Source of the DNA: Myxococcus stipitatus DSM 14675
GTDB taxonomy: Bacteria; Myxococcota; Myxococcia; Myxococcales; Myxococcaceae
NCBI RefSeq assembly: GCF_000331735.1
Contig: NC_020126.1
Coordinates: forward strand, 8,683,501-8,747,500
Direction of reading: 5' to 3'
Length of the DNA stretch: 64,000 bases
Under the pieces are notes generated by a model that was not told the DNA's origin, made no database searches, and worked only from the letters and a program-made list of their open reading frames with translations. Position 1 is the first letter of the stretch. Each line of letters begins with the position of its first letter. The translations under genes were made by a program, and so were the position numbers. This document shows positions 20,876-30,045 of this stretch, piece after piece.

Positions 20876-22588
20876 TTACGCCCCCGCCACCGGAGCCACG
20901 TCCACCGCACGCGGCATCACGGCCTGGGCCACCAGGCTCAGCACCACCACCAGCGCACAACCAATCACGTTGTACCAGAGGTAGCCGATGCTGCTGAGCA
21001 TGAAGAGCGCAATCACCGTGGTCTGCGAGATGACCGCCGCGGTGAACACCGCGTGCCCCTTCACATGCTTGAGGAAGAACGCCACCAGGAAGAGCCCCAG
21101 CACCGTCCCGTAGAAGATGGAGCCCAGGATGTTCACCGCCTGGATGAGGTTGTCCAGGAGCGACGCGAAGCTCGCGAAGCTCACGGCCACCATTCCCCAG
21201 AACACCGTGAACGCCTTCGACGCCACCAGCACGTGCTTGTCCGACGCCTCCGGACGCACCAGGCGCCGATAGAAGTCCACCGTCGTCGTCGCCCCCAGCG
21301 CCGTCAGCTCGCTCGCGATGGAGCTCATCGCCGCCGACAGGATGACCGCGATGAGCAGGCCGAACAGGCCACTGGGCAACCAGCGCTTCACGAAGCCGAT
21401 GAAGATGTAGTCCGAGTCCTTCGTCTCCGCCCCGGGCAGCGCCTTCGTCACCAGCGTCTTCGCGTCCTTCCGAATCGCGCTGGCCTCGTTCGCGGTGGCG
21501 CGCAGCGACTCCCGCACTCCCGCCTGCGCCGCGGCATCTCCCGCGTCCCCAGCCGCCAGGTAGCGCTCCAACTGCTCCCGCTTGCTGGACTGCACCTGCT
21601 CCCACTTCGACTCCAGCGCCGCGTACTCCCCCGCCTTCTCCGTGGCCTGCACCCGCGCGCGCAGCGTGTCGTTGAAGAGCAGCGGCGGCGAATTGAACTG
21701 GTAGAAGACGAAGACGAGGATGCCGACGAAGAGGATGATGAACTGCATCGGCAGCTTGAGCACGCCGTTGAACAGCAGGCCCAGACGGCTCTCGGAGATG
21801 GAGTTCCCCGACAGGTAGCGCCCCACCTGCGACTGGTCCGTCCCGAAGTACGACAGCGCCAGGAAGAAGCCGCCGGTGATGCCCGACCAGAAGTTGTAGC
21901 GGTCCTGCACGTTGAAGTCGAAGCTCACCACGTTCAGCCGGCCGAACGCCCCCGCGACATCCACCGCGTCGCCAAAGCCCACGTTCGAAGGCAGCCGCCA
22001 GAGGATGACGAGCGCGGCCACCACCATGCCGCCCATCATCACCACCATCTGCTGCTTCTGCGTCTGGCTCACCGCGCTCGCACCGCCCGACACCGTGTAC
22101 AGAATCACCACCGCGCCAATGGCCAGCACCGTGGGCTCCAGCGGCCAGCCCAGGATGGTGGAGAGGATGATGGACGGCGCGTAGAGGGTGATGCCCGCCG
22201 CCATTCCACGCTGCACCAGGAAGAGGAAGGCGCCCAGGAGGCGCGTCTTCAAGTCGAAGCGCGACTCCAGGTACTGGTACGCCGTGATGACGTTCATCTT
22301 GTAGTAGATGGGAACGAACACGGCGCTGATGAGGATCATCGCGAACGGCAGTCCGAAGTAGAACTGCACGAAGCGCATCCCGTCTTCGTACGCCTGCCCC
22401 GGCACCGACAGGAACGTGATGGCGCTCGCCTGCGTCGCCATCACCGTCAAGCCGATGGTGTGCCACTTGAGCACGCGCTTGCCTCGGAGGAAGTCCTCCG
22501 CGTTGCGCGCGCCACGCGCCTTCCACATCCCCCAGCCGACGATGAGCGAAATCGTTCCGACGAGGACCAACCAGTCGAGCGAAGTCAC
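20876..22588 (-). CDS. Sodium:solute symporter (SSS family)
   Basis: The protein has 570 residues with about 13 hydrophobic helices. SSS-family marks include the N-terminal W-H-T-I-G-L-T-V-M-A-T-Q-A-S-A-I-T-F region, Y-L-E-S-R-F-D, Y-T-V-S-G-G-A-S-A-V and L-S-A-A-M-S-S-I-A-S-E-L-T-A-L. A hydrophilic insertion of about 90 residues (roughly 310-400, Glu/Ala/Lys-rich) interrupts the helices and is unusual. The GTG start at 22588 overlaps the stop of the upstream 56-residue gene by four bases (GTGA), so translation is probably coupled. The substrate cannot be told from sequence; pairing with an exported deacetylase suggests uptake of its product. Confidence 0.9.
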   Translation of the reverse strand: MTSLDWLVLVGTISLIVGWGMWKARGARNAEDFLRGKRVLKWHTIGLTVMATQASAITFLSVPGQAYEDGMRFVQFYFGLPFAMILISAVFVPIYYKMNVITAYQYLESRFDLKTRLLGAFLFLVQRGMAAGITLYAPSIILSTILGWPLEPTVLAIGAVVILYTVSGGASAVSQTQKQQMVVMMGGMVVAALVILWRLPSNVGFGDAVDVAGAFGRLNVVSFDFNVQDRYNFWSGITGGFFLALSYFGTDQSQVGRYLSGNSISESRLGLLFNGVLKLPMQFIILFVGILVFVFYQFNSPPLLFNDTLRARVQATEKAGEYAALESKWEQVQSSKREQLERYLAAGDAGDAAAQAGVRESLRATANEASAIRKDAKTLVTKALPGAETKDSDYIFIGFVKRWLPSGLFGLLIAVILSAAMSSIASELTALGATTTVDFYRRLVRPEASDKHVLVASKAFTVFWGMVAVSFASFASLLDNLIQAVNILGSIFYGTVLGLFLVAFFLKHVKGHAVFTAAVISQTTVIALFMLSSIGYLWYNVIGCALVVVLSLVAQAVMPRAVDVAPVAGA

Positions 22589-22755
22589 GAATACACCCAG
22601 GTGAGGGTCCAGGTCAGCGACACGAACAAGACGAAGACGCCCACCACGAACAGGTAGATATTGCGCCAGGAGCCCAGCACGGGCGGCGCGTCATCCAGCT
22701 CCGCCCGCTTCTCGGGAGGCGCCTTCGAGGTGTCGGGATTCACGGGAGGACTCAT
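22585..22755 (-). CDS. 56-residue single-pass membrane protein coupled to the symporter
   Basis: This small gene is read directly from the sequence. ATG at 22755 overlaps the stop of the PIG-L gene (22752-22754), and its own TGA (22585-22587) overlaps the GTG of the symporter. The product has a Pro/Glu/Asp-rich N-terminus of about 28 residues, then W-R-N-I-Y-L-F-V-V-G-V-F-V-L-F-V-S-L and a further Trp/Leu stretch to the end, forming one membrane helix. Known precedents are short helper subunits encoded beside SSS transporters (for example DUF4212 beside acetate-type and YhdT beside PanF). A helper role here is inferred from position. Confidence 0.75.
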   Translation of the reverse strand: MSPPVNPDTSKAPPEKRAELDDAPPVLGSWRNIYLFVVGVFVLFVSLTWTLTWVYS

Positions 22756-25238
22756 TGCGCGAGGATGTTCGCCAGGAGGCGGTACGCGCCGGGGACACCG
22801 GCGGGGAGCTGACGGAAGAACGCAAGGCCCGTGTAGACGAACACGCCCTTGCCATGACGAGCGACCAGCAGTGAGCCGCGCAGCGGCTCCTCACCGGCGT
22901 CATTCATCGCGAACACCGGGCGGTACTGCTCATTCCACTTCGATGCGAAGTAGAGCCCACGCTCCTGGACCCAGCCCTCGAAGTCCGCGGGCGTCAGCCG
23001 GTTGGGCGCCAACAGGAGCGGCTCGCTGGCGGAAACGGGCGTCATCACCGCCGTCTCGTCCGTCACGCGGTCGCGACCGATCTCCAGCGGATACGGGCCC
23101 ACGAAGGACTCCAGCGGTCCCACGCGGCTGTTGGTGTTGTACTGCACCACCAGCCGTCCGCCGCCCTTCACGTAGCTCAGCAGCTTCTCCCGATGCACCG
23201 CGATGTGCGGGTTCGCGTTGAAGGCGCGCACCCCCACGAGGATGGCGTCGAAGCGCTCCAGCTTCTCCGAGGCCAGCCGCTCCTCCGGGAGCACCGTCAC
23301 CTCGTACCCCACCGCCGCCAGGCTCTCCGCCACCTTGTCCCCGGGCCCGGGGATGTAGCCCAGGCGCTTCACCTTCGTCGTCAGCGCGAAGGGAATCAGC
23401 GTCGCCTCGGAGGCCTGTCGCACCGCGAGCGGAGGCAGGTGCTCGTGCGCCACCGTGCGCACCTTCCACGACTCCAATCGGCCGCCGGAGTCGACGACGA
23501 CGCGCAGGCGCCCCTTCTCCGTCGCGCCCTTGGGCGGCGTCACCTTGAACTGGACGGTCCGCTCGTCGCCGCGCGCGGCGAGCTGGAAGGCGTGGTCCAC
23601 TGGCTCGGACTTCCACCCGGGGGGCATCTCCAGGCGCACCTTCCCGCGGGCCTCCGCGCGCCCCGCGCCCAGCACCACCGGGACGACCTGCGTCGCGCCG
23701 TTGGGGAACATCACCCGGTCGCGCTCCAGCGTCGCGGTGACGGAGGGCACCACCTCGAAGGCGCGGTACAGCTCGCCTCGCACCGGGTCCGTCCACACGA
23801 AGACCACCGGACGCGTCACGGTGATGCGCCGCCCCGACGCCTCATAGACGAACGACACCATCAGCGCGGAGGGCCCTTCCGGCAGCCCCGTCAGCGCGCG
23901 GTCCGCCTCGTCCAGCGCGAACATCCCACCGGCCACCGGCTTGCGCAGCCAGTACGGCGTGGTGATGGCCGCGTTCTCGGGCAGCCGCACCTGCTTGTCC
24001 AACTTGAAGGGCGCGTGCTCCGCGAGCGCCGCGTCCACCTGCACGCGCTCGCCTCCCGGCAGCGACACGCTCACCAGCTTGAGCGCCGCGGGCGAGCGGT
24101 TCAGCGCGAACAGGTTCAGCTTCACCGAAGCGCCCGGCACGCCCACCGGCTCCGACGCACGCGCCTCCAGGAACAGGCCCGCGCACGCGGCCACCAGCGA
24201 CTCCGTCTCGCGCAGCTTGAGCGCCTTCCACGGGTGGTCGTCGGGCAGCGCGGACAGCGCCTCGTGCACGCGCAGCAGCGCGGGCACCGAGCGGGACGGC
24301 ACGCGCGCATCGAAGCCCTTCACCGCCTCATCCACCGCGCGAGCCACCGCCTCCGAGCCCTTCCACCGGCTCCAGGACAAATCCAAGCCCTCGAAGACAT
24401 CGGCCTTGGGACGCGTGCCGTCGAGCGGCGTGAAGTACTCGAACTGCGGGCCGCGCTCCGCCGGCACACCGAAGCCCTGGCTCTTGTGCTGGCTGCGACT
24501 CTCCGCGGAGACCTCGCCCCACGAGCGACCCAGGAGCGCGTCGTAGCCGCCCACGTCCACCTTGAGATACGCGGACATGTCCGCGTCGGGCTTCCGGTTC
24601 CAGATGGGGACGTTGTTGAGCAGCCGGTCCGCCTTCCACGGCTTCACCAGGTCCAGCTGCTCCGGGAAGCGCTTCGGGTCGGCGGCCGCCTTGAACGCTT
24701 CGGCGGCGAGCAGCGCGGACGCGGTGTGGTGGCCGTGGTTCGGCGGCTTCGTGTCGAAGCGCGTGACGATGAGGTCCGGCTGGAAGCGGCGGATGGCCAG
24801 CACCACGTCCGCCAGCACCGCGTCGTGTCCCCAGATGCGCAGCGCCTCGTCGGCGGACTTCGTGTAGCCGAAGTCCCGCGCGCGCGTGAAGAGCTGCTCC
24901 GCGCCATCCACGCGGCGGGCCGCGAGCAGCTCGTACGTGCGGATGAGGCCGAGCATCTCATCCTGCTCGGTGCCGATGAGGTTCTGTCCTCCATCGCCCC
25001 GCGTGAGGGAGAGGTAGCCCGCGCGCAGGCCGCGCTCTCCCACCAGCCAGGCGAGAAAGCGCGTGTTCTCGTCGTCCGGGTGAGCCGCGACGTAGAGCAC
25101 GCTTCCCGTCACGCCGAGCCGCCGCAGACCGGCGGCGATTTCTCCCGCGTGAGGTTGTCGAGGTGCTTGTGCGAGAGCTGGGGTCCCGATTCCAACGCTC
25201 ATGACCAACGCCATGCCAAAGGTGAGCAGGTTTCGCAT
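22752..25238 (-). CDS. Exported PIG-L (LmbE-like) deacetylase
   Basis: The protein has 828 residues. A Sec signal peptide (residues 1-23, ending A-L-A-Q-A) precedes the PIG-L domain, with A-A-H-P-D-D-E-N at about 51-58 and N-H-G-H-H-T-A downstream, the zinc ligands and catalytic Asp of N-acetylglucosaminyl deacetylases. The central part looks like beta-sandwich modules. The last 200 residues contain a Rossmann-like GATase1-type fold (V-L-P-E-E-R-L, F-D-A-I-L-V-G-V-R-A-F-N, G-G-R-L-V-V-Q-Y-N). The family removes acetyl groups from GlcNAc-type sugars; the substrate here is unknown and extracytoplasmic. It is the first gene of a three-gene overlapping operon and is divergent from bshC. Confidence 0.9.
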   Translation of the reverse strand: MRNLLTFGMALVMSVGIGTPALAQAPRQPHAGEIAAGLRRLGVTGSVLYVAAHPDDENTRFLAWLVGERGLRAGYLSLTRGDGGQNLIGTEQDEMLGLIRTYELLAARRVDGAEQLFTRARDFGYTKSADEALRIWGHDAVLADVVLAIRRFQPDLIVTRFDTKPPNHGHHTASALLAAEAFKAAADPKRFPEQLDLVKPWKADRLLNNVPIWNRKPDADMSAYLKVDVGGYDALLGRSWGEVSAESRSQHKSQGFGVPAERGPQFEYFTPLDGTRPKADVFEGLDLSWSRWKGSEAVARAVDEAVKGFDARVPSRSVPALLRVHEALSALPDDHPWKALKLRETESLVAACAGLFLEARASEPVGVPGASVKLNLFALNRSPAALKLVSVSLPGGERVQVDAALAEHAPFKLDKQVRLPENAAITTPYWLRKPVAGGMFALDEADRALTGLPEGPSALMVSFVYEASGRRITVTRPVVFVWTDPVRGELYRAFEVVPSVTATLERDRVMFPNGATQVVPVVLGAGRAEARGKVRLEMPPGWKSEPVDHAFQLAARGDERTVQFKVTPPKGATEKGRLRVVVDSGGRLESWKVRTVAHEHLPPLAVRQASEATLIPFALTTKVKRLGYIPGPGDKVAESLAAVGYEVTVLPEERLASEKLERFDAILVGVRAFNANPHIAVHREKLLSYVKGGGRLVVQYNTNSRVGPLESFVGPYPLEIGRDRVTDETAVMTPVSASEPLLLAPNRLTPADFEGWVQERGLYFASKWNEQYRPVFAMNDAGEEPLRGSLLVARHGKGVFVYTGLAFFRQLPAGVPGAYRLLANILAQ

Positions 25239-25382
25239 CCGGGGCGGACCCTACAACAAGGTCTTCACCCACGCGCGCACGGCCTTCATGTCCATGACGC
25301 GGCCGGCCAGATGCATCCGTCGCGTGGACGCCCACCGACCTTCTCCGTGCCGGCAAGGAGCCGACCTGTTATCACGGCCCTC

Positions 25383-27008
25383 GTGACGCCCTCCTTTCCC
25401 ACCGCGTGGCTCAAGGGAGACCCACGCGCGCTCGCCTTCCTGCCCGACCGCTTCCGTCACCGCGCCACCCGCGCGGAGGCCGCAGCGGCCGCTGGCGCTC
25501 GCTCCATCCCACCCGCGCTGCTCGATATCATCGCGGCCCAGAACGCGAGGCTCGCTCCGAGTCCCGCCCGGCTGCGGCATCTCGAGGAGCTCTCCCGTCC
25601 CGGCACCATCGCCGTCGTCACGGGCCAACAGATGGGCCTGTTCCTCGGGCCCCTCTACACGCTCTACAAAGCCGCCGCCGCCATCGCGGACGCGAAAGCA
25701 CTTCGGGAAGAAACCGGCCGGCCCTGTGTTCCCATCTTCTGGCTTCAGACCGAGGACCACGACCTGCCGGAAGTGGACCACTGTTTCGTCGCCAGCCCGC
25801 GAGGTGCCTGTTGTCGCGTGTCCTTGGACATCGCCGACGCGGCCGCCTCGCGTGCGCCCGTCGCGCACCAGCGACTGGGCCCCGGCGTCACCCGGGCCTT
25901 GGAGACCCTGCGCGCGGAGCTGAGCGCGGAGCCGCGAGCCGCCGAGCACCTGGCGCTGCTGGAGCAGGCGTACCGGCCCGACGCGACACTCTCGGAGGCC
26001 TTCACCCAGGTCCTCGCATCCCTCTTCGCGGAGGAGGGCCTGGTGTTCATCGACCCGAGGGACGCGCGCATCGCGCCCTTCGCGGCCCCCATCCATCGCC
26101 TCGCGCTCCAGGACGCGGAGGCCATCTCCGGCAAGCTCTCCCGTCACGTGGATGCGCTGACGCAAGCGGGCTTCTCGGTGCAGGTCCACATCCGCCCGGG
26201 CTCGCCGCTGAGCTTCTACTCCCCGGATGGACTCGACGGCGCGCGCTACCGACTGGACCCCGCGGGCCCCGGGCGGTGGAGCCTGGTGGGCCATCCCGCG
26301 GGTGCCCAGGTGACGACGGACGAGCTGCTGCGCGCGCTGGAGCACGAGCCGCTGCGCTTCACCACCTCCGCGCTCTTGAGGCCCCTCCTCCAGGACACGC
26401 TGCTGCCCACGGCCGCCTATGTCGGGGGCCCCGGAGAAATCTCCTACTTCGCGCAGCTCCCGCCCCTCTATGAGCACGCGGGCAGGCCCATGCCGCTGGT
26501 GGTGCCGCGCGCGCGCTTCCGCGTGGTGGATGACCGGGCCCGCAGGCTGCTCAACAAGCTGGACCTCACGCCCGACGAGGTCAACGAGCCCCGCGAAGCG
26601 CTGCTGGCGCGGCTGGCCACGCGCAGCGAGGCGGAGCCCTTCGAGTCCGCCGGCATGCTGGAGGCGCGCCTGTTCAGGACCTTCCTCGAGGAGCTGGAGC
26701 CCCTGGGCGAGGCGATGCTCAAGCTCGACCCACAGCTGCTGGATGCCCTCAAGCGCACGCGAGGCACCGTGCGCACCGCCCTGTCGCGGCTCGTGGGGCG
26801 CTATGGCCGGGCACTCGCGCTGCGCGACACCGTCGCCGCCGAGCGACTGGACCGGCTGCGCGCGCTCCTCGTCCCGGAAGGCGCGCCGCAAGAGCGCATC
26901 CACGGCATGTCCTATTACGCCTGCCGCTTCGGCACGCGGGAGTTCACGCGCAAGGTGCTCGACGCCTGTGTCCCCTTCTCCGGGGACCTCCAGGACCTGA
27001 CGCCATGA
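25383..27008 (+). CDS. bshC: Bacillithiol biosynthesis cysteine-adding enzyme BshC
   Basis: The protein has 541 residues, the family length. It is assigned to the last step of bacillithiol synthesis, adding L-cysteine to GlcN-malate. Diagnostic motifs are V-T-G-Q-Q-M-G-L-F-L-G-P-L-Y-T-L-Y-K at 79-96, F-W-L-Q-T-E-D-H-D at 119-127, and V-G-G-P-G-E-I-S-Y-F-A-Q-L in the second half. The GTG start at 25383 was chosen because the protein then begins with the expected N-terminal W-L-K-G-D-P-R segment; the frame is open much further upstream only as antisense to the PIG-L gene. No good ribosome site is close to it. The stop overlaps the bshB1 start as ATGA. Confidence 0.93.
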   Translation: MTPSFPTAWLKGDPRALAFLPDRFRHRATRAEAAAAAGARSIPPALLDIIAAQNARLAPSPARLRHLEELSRPGTIAVVTGQQMGLFLGPLYTLYKAAAAIADAKALREETGRPCVPIFWLQTEDHDLPEVDHCFVASPRGACCRVSLDIADAAASRAPVAHQRLGPGVTRALETLRAELSAEPRAAEHLALLEQAYRPDATLSEAFTQVLASLFAEEGLVFIDPRDARIAPFAAPIHRLALQDAEAISGKLSRHVDALTQAGFSVQVHIRPGSPLSFYSPDGLDGARYRLDPAGPGRWSLVGHPAGAQVTTDELLRALEHEPLRFTTSALLRPLLQDTLLPTAAYVGGPGEISYFAQLPPLYEHAGRPMPLVVPRARFRVVDDRARRLLNKLDLTPDEVNEPREALLARLATRSEAEPFESAGMLEARLFRTFLEELEPLGEAMLKLDPQLLDALKRTRGTVRTALSRLVGRYGRALALRDTVAAERLDRLRALLVPEGAPQERIHGMSYYACRFGTREFTRKVLDACVPFSGDLQDLTP

Positions 27009-27817
27009 GCGGCACCCCAGGTGGCACGGCCTACGGGCTGGAGGCGCTCGCCTTCGGCCCGCACCCGGACGACGTGGAGCTGTTCTGCGGAGGACTGCTC
27101 GCGAAGCTGTCGAGCCAGGGCCACCGCACCGGCATCATCGACCTGTCCCGAGGCGAGAAGAGCTCCCGAGGCACGCTGGAGACCCGCGCGGAGGAGACCC
27201 AGGCCGCCTCGAAGGTGCTGGGCCTGACGGTGCGGGAGAACCTCGAGCTGCCGGATGGCTGGCTCAACCCCTGGGCTGGCTTCGAGACCCCCGAGCCCGA
27301 GCGCACCCGCCACGCCGCGGTGGCGCGGGTGGTGGAGGTGCTGCGCCGGCTGCGTCCGGAGCTGGTCATCGTCCCATGGGAAGAGGAGCGCCATCCGGAC
27401 CACGAGGCCGCGAGCGCCCTGGTCACCCGCGCGCTGTTCTTCGCGGGCGTTCGCAAGTTCGAGACCGAGCCGCCCGGCGCGCCCTTCACCCCTCGGCAGG
27501 TGCTCTACTACCCGCTGCGGCACCTCGCCGCGCCCAGCTTCGTCGTGGACGTGTCCGCCGTGTACGAGACGAAGACGGCGGCGGTGCACTGCTACGCAAG
27601 CCAGGTGCTGCCTCGTCCGGGGGCCCCCGCCACGCTGGTGGGCTCCGCGCTGTCGCTCTCCTCGCTGGAGGCGCGCGACAGGTTCTATGGCGCCCAGGTG
27701 GGTGTGGCCCATGGAGAGCCGTACATCGTCCGAGAGATGCTGGGGCTCGTCGACCCGGTGGAGCACTTCCGCCGGAATAGCTTCGAGAAGCCCCTGTTCT
27801 TCCCTCAAAGCCGATGA
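27005..27817 (+). CDS. bshB1: Bacillithiol biosynthesis deacetylase BshB1
   Basis: The protein has 270 residues. It deacetylates GlcNAc-malate to GlcN-malate in the cytoplasm. Zinc and catalytic residues are visible: G-P-H-P-D-D-V-E at 18-25 and R-H-P-D-H-E at 129-134. The R-G-E-K-S-S-R-G-T region and the C-terminal G-x-x-H-G-E-P-Y-I signature separate BshB1 from other PIG-L enzymes. Its ATG overlaps the bshC stop and its stop overlaps the bshA start, both as ATGA, so the three enzymes are translationally coupled. Confidence 0.94.
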   Translation: MSGTPGGTAYGLEALAFGPHPDDVELFCGGLLAKLSSQGHRTGIIDLSRGEKSSRGTLETRAEETQAASKVLGLTVRENLELPDGWLNPWAGFETPEPERTRHAAVARVVEVLRRLRPELVIVPWEEERHPDHEAASALVTRALFFAGVRKFETEPPGAPFTPRQVLYYPLRHLAAPSFVVDVSAVYETKTAAVHCYASQVLPRPGAPATLVGSALSLSSLEARDRFYGAQVGVAHGEPYIVREMLGLVDPVEHFRRNSFEKPLFFPQSR

Positions 27818-28977
27818 GCCCTCCCCTCCGCGTCGCCATCACCTGCTTTCCAACCTTTGGCGGCAGCGGCATGGTCGCCACCGGCGTCGGCCTGGCCATG
27901 GCCGAGCGCGGACACCGCGTCCACTTCATCGCCCGGGAGCTCCCGGTGCGGCTGGACACCTTGCCTCGGGGCGTGACGTTCCACGAGGTGACGGAGAGCG
28001 ACTACCCCGTGCTCCAGCACTCCGGCGCGTACCCCATCGCGCTGGCCTCCAAGATGATCGAGGTCGCCACCGCCGAGCAGCTCGACGTGCTGCACGTGCA
28101 CTACGCGGTGCCTCACGCCACCGCGGCGTGGATGGCGCGCGAGGTGCTGGGAGACAAGGCGCCGCGCATCGTCACCACGCTGCACGGGACGGACACGACG
28201 CTGGTGGGCATCCACCCCAGCTACCTGCCCATGACGCGCTTCTCCATCCTGCGCAGCGACGCGGTGACGACACCGTCCGCGTTCCTCCGCGACGCGACGT
28301 GGAGCGGCTTCAACATCCCCACCAGCGTCCCCATCGACGTCATCGCCAACTTCGTGGACACGGAGCACTACGCCCCCGGGCGCGAGCGCGCCGCGCTGAA
28401 GGCCCTCTTCCCGGACCTGGGCGAGCACGAGCCCGTCCTCATCCACGTCTCCAACCTCCGCCCCGTCAAGCGCATCACCGACGTCGTGGGCATCTTCGCG
28501 GAGGTGCACCGTCAGCTTCCCTGCCGGCTGGTGATGGTGGGTGATGGACCGGAGCGCGCGCCCGCGGAGGGGATGCTGCGCGAGCTGGGGCTGTCCCACC
28601 GCGTGGCCTTCCCCGGCAAGCAGCACCACTTCGTGAAGCTGCTCGCGTCGGCGGACGTGTTCCTGCTCCCCAGCGAACAGGAGAGCTTCGGGCTCGCGGC
28701 GCTGGAGGCGCTCAGCTGCGGGGTGCCCGTGGTGGCCAGCGACGTGGGAGGCATTCCCGAGGTGGTGCGCCACGGGGAGACGGGCTTCCTCGCGCCGCTG
28801 GGGGACGTGCGCGCCATGGCGGGGCACGTGCTGAGTCTGCTGAAGGACTCGGCGAGGTGGCGGGCCTTCTCCCTCCGAGCGCGAGCCGACGTCGTCGAGC
28901 GCTTCAGGAAGGAGCCGGCCATCGACCAGTACGAGTCGCTCTACCGGCGGCTCGTGAGCGGAGCCCCTCGCCGCTGA
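27814..28977 (+). CDS. bshA: N-acetyl-alpha-D-glucosaminyl L-malate synthase BshA
   Basis: The protein has 387 residues and is a GT4 retaining glycosyltransferase. It transfers GlcNAc from UDP-GlcNAc to L-malate, the first step of bacillithiol synthesis. Evidence is the N-terminal C-F-P-T-F-G-G-S-G-M-V-A-T loop, H-V-H-Y-A-V-P-H-A, T-L-H-G-T-D, the H-V-S-N-L-R-P-V-K-R donor-site loop and the E-S-F-G-L-A-A-L-E-A-L motif typical of GT4. It is the third gene of bshC-bshB1-bshA and ends in a bidirectional terminator hairpin that overlaps its stop codon. Confidence 0.94.
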   Translation: MSPPLRVAITCFPTFGGSGMVATGVGLAMAERGHRVHFIARELPVRLDTLPRGVTFHEVTESDYPVLQHSGAYPIALASKMIEVATAEQLDVLHVHYAVPHATAAWMAREVLGDKAPRIVTTLHGTDTTLVGIHPSYLPMTRFSILRSDAVTTPSAFLRDATWSGFNIPTSVPIDVIANFVDTEHYAPGRERAALKALFPDLGEHEPVLIHVSNLRPVKRITDVVGIFAEVHRQLPCRLVMVGDGPERAPAEGMLRELGLSHRVAFPGKQHHFVKLLASADVFLLPSEQESFGLAALEALSCGVPVVASDVGGIPEVVRHGETGFLAPLGDVRAMAGHVLSLLKDSARWRAFSLRARADVVERFRKEPAIDQYESLYRRLVSGAPRR

Positions 28978-28992
28978 AGGGGCGAGAGGCTC
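28961..28992. terminator. Bidirectional terminator between bshA and the DUF2911 gene
   Basis: gagcccctcgcc (28961-28972) pairs with ggcgagaggctc (28981-28992) over 12 bp with one mismatch and an 8-base loop. It overlaps the last codons of bshA and serves two convergent genes. Confidence 0.55.
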
Positions 28993-29007
28993 CACCATCA
29001 CGACGGA

Positions 29008-29853
29008 CTACTTGTTCTTCCAGTCCGCCAGGGCCTGCTGGACCTGGTTCTTGTAGAAGAAGTTCGGGGCCTTCAGGCCCAGGTCCCACGCCACCTGCGC
29101 GGCCTGGCGGGCCTCGGCGTACTTGCCGCTCTTCGCCAGGATTTCAGCGCGGGTCCACTGGTTGTACCAGTTGGAGTTGATGGCCACGGACAGGTCCGCG
29201 TGCTTCAGCGCGGCGGCGTAGTCCTTGGAGTTCTCGGAGATGTAGCGCGCGGCCTGCGCGTGCTCGGACGCCGTCGACTGAACCGACTTGGCGATGTTCG
29301 CCGCGGTGAGCGCGGTGGTGTCCACCTTGATGGCGACGGAGACGCGCAGCTTCTCCCACTCGAGGTCCAGCGTGGTGCCGTCGTCGGTGGTGTTGGAGAA
29401 GATGTACGTCAGGCGCTCGCGGTTGGGAATCGCGGTCGTGGTGCCCGCGACGGTGGCCACGTCATTGGCCGCGGAGTACTGCGCCGGCGTGGAGAACAGG
29501 CCCAGCTCCTTGTTCAGCATCACCTTCCAGCCCTTCTGCGAGGGCAGCGTGATGATGGAGTACGTGCCGGCGGGCACCGGCTTGCCGCCGAACGTCACGT
29601 CGTTGCTGAACGTAATCTTCGTGGACGCGTTGGCACCGGAGCGCCAGACCTTGTCCCAGGGAACCAGGTCGCCCCAGACCTTGCGGCCCTTCACGGCCGG
29701 GCTGGAATAGTCGATGGAGATGGTGCTGACGCCCACGTCCTGCGACGCCTTGGCGGAGGGGCTGGCGGCGGGCAGCGAGAGCTCGGCGGACGCGGGCGCG
29801 GCGACCAGCGCCACGAGCGCGGAGAACAGGACTCCAAGAGCAAGCTTCTTCAT
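29008..29853 (-). CDS. DUF2911 domain secreted protein
   Basis: The protein has 281 residues. The ATG at 29853 follows GAGGA and starts a Sec signal peptide (L-A-L-G-V-L-F-S-A-L-V-A-L-V-A-A-P-A-S-A). The DUF2911 domain occupies about 35-175 with I-D-Y-S-S-P-A-V-K-G-R, V-P-W-D-K-V-W-R-S-G-A-N and P-A-G-T-Y-S-I-I-T-L-P. A helical TPR-like C-terminal part follows (A-A-L-K-H-A-D-L-S-V-A-I, Y-A-E-A-R-Q-A-A-Q). DUF2911 proteins are abundant periplasmic proteins of unknown role in Bacteroidetes and Myxococcota. It is divergent from the AAA ATPase gene across 192 bases. Confidence 0.9.
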   Translation of the reverse strand: MKKLALGVLFSALVALVAAPASAELSLPAASPSAKASQDVGVSTISIDYSSPAVKGRKVWGDLVPWDKVWRSGANASTKITFSNDVTFGGKPVPAGTYSIITLPSQKGWKVMLNKELGLFSTPAQYSAANDVATVAGTTTAIPNRERLTYIFSNTTDDGTTLDLEWEKLRVSVAIKVDTTALTAANIAKSVQSTASEHAQAARYISENSKDYAAALKHADLSVAINSNWYNQWTRAEILAKSGKYAEARQAAQVAWDLGLKAPNFFYKNQVQQALADWKNK

Positions 29854-30045
29854 GGTCCTCACTTCTTCCTTTCTGAACCAGAGGGGTGCGAAAGCGGGCG
29901 GAGTGTATAGACGACTCCAGGCCTCACCAAACGCTTCGAGCGCGCCCGAGTGCGTCATGGTACGGGCAGGCAACCAGACACTCGGCGGGCATGGGTATTC
30001 CCGTCGCGGCACCGACGGGGCGAAGCTGCCGCGCGAGGAACTCGA

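Noticed and set aside
23193..25382. Upstream in-frame extension of bshC
   Set aside because: Runs antisense to the PIG-L gene with His/Arg-rich sequence; BshC homology begins at 25383.
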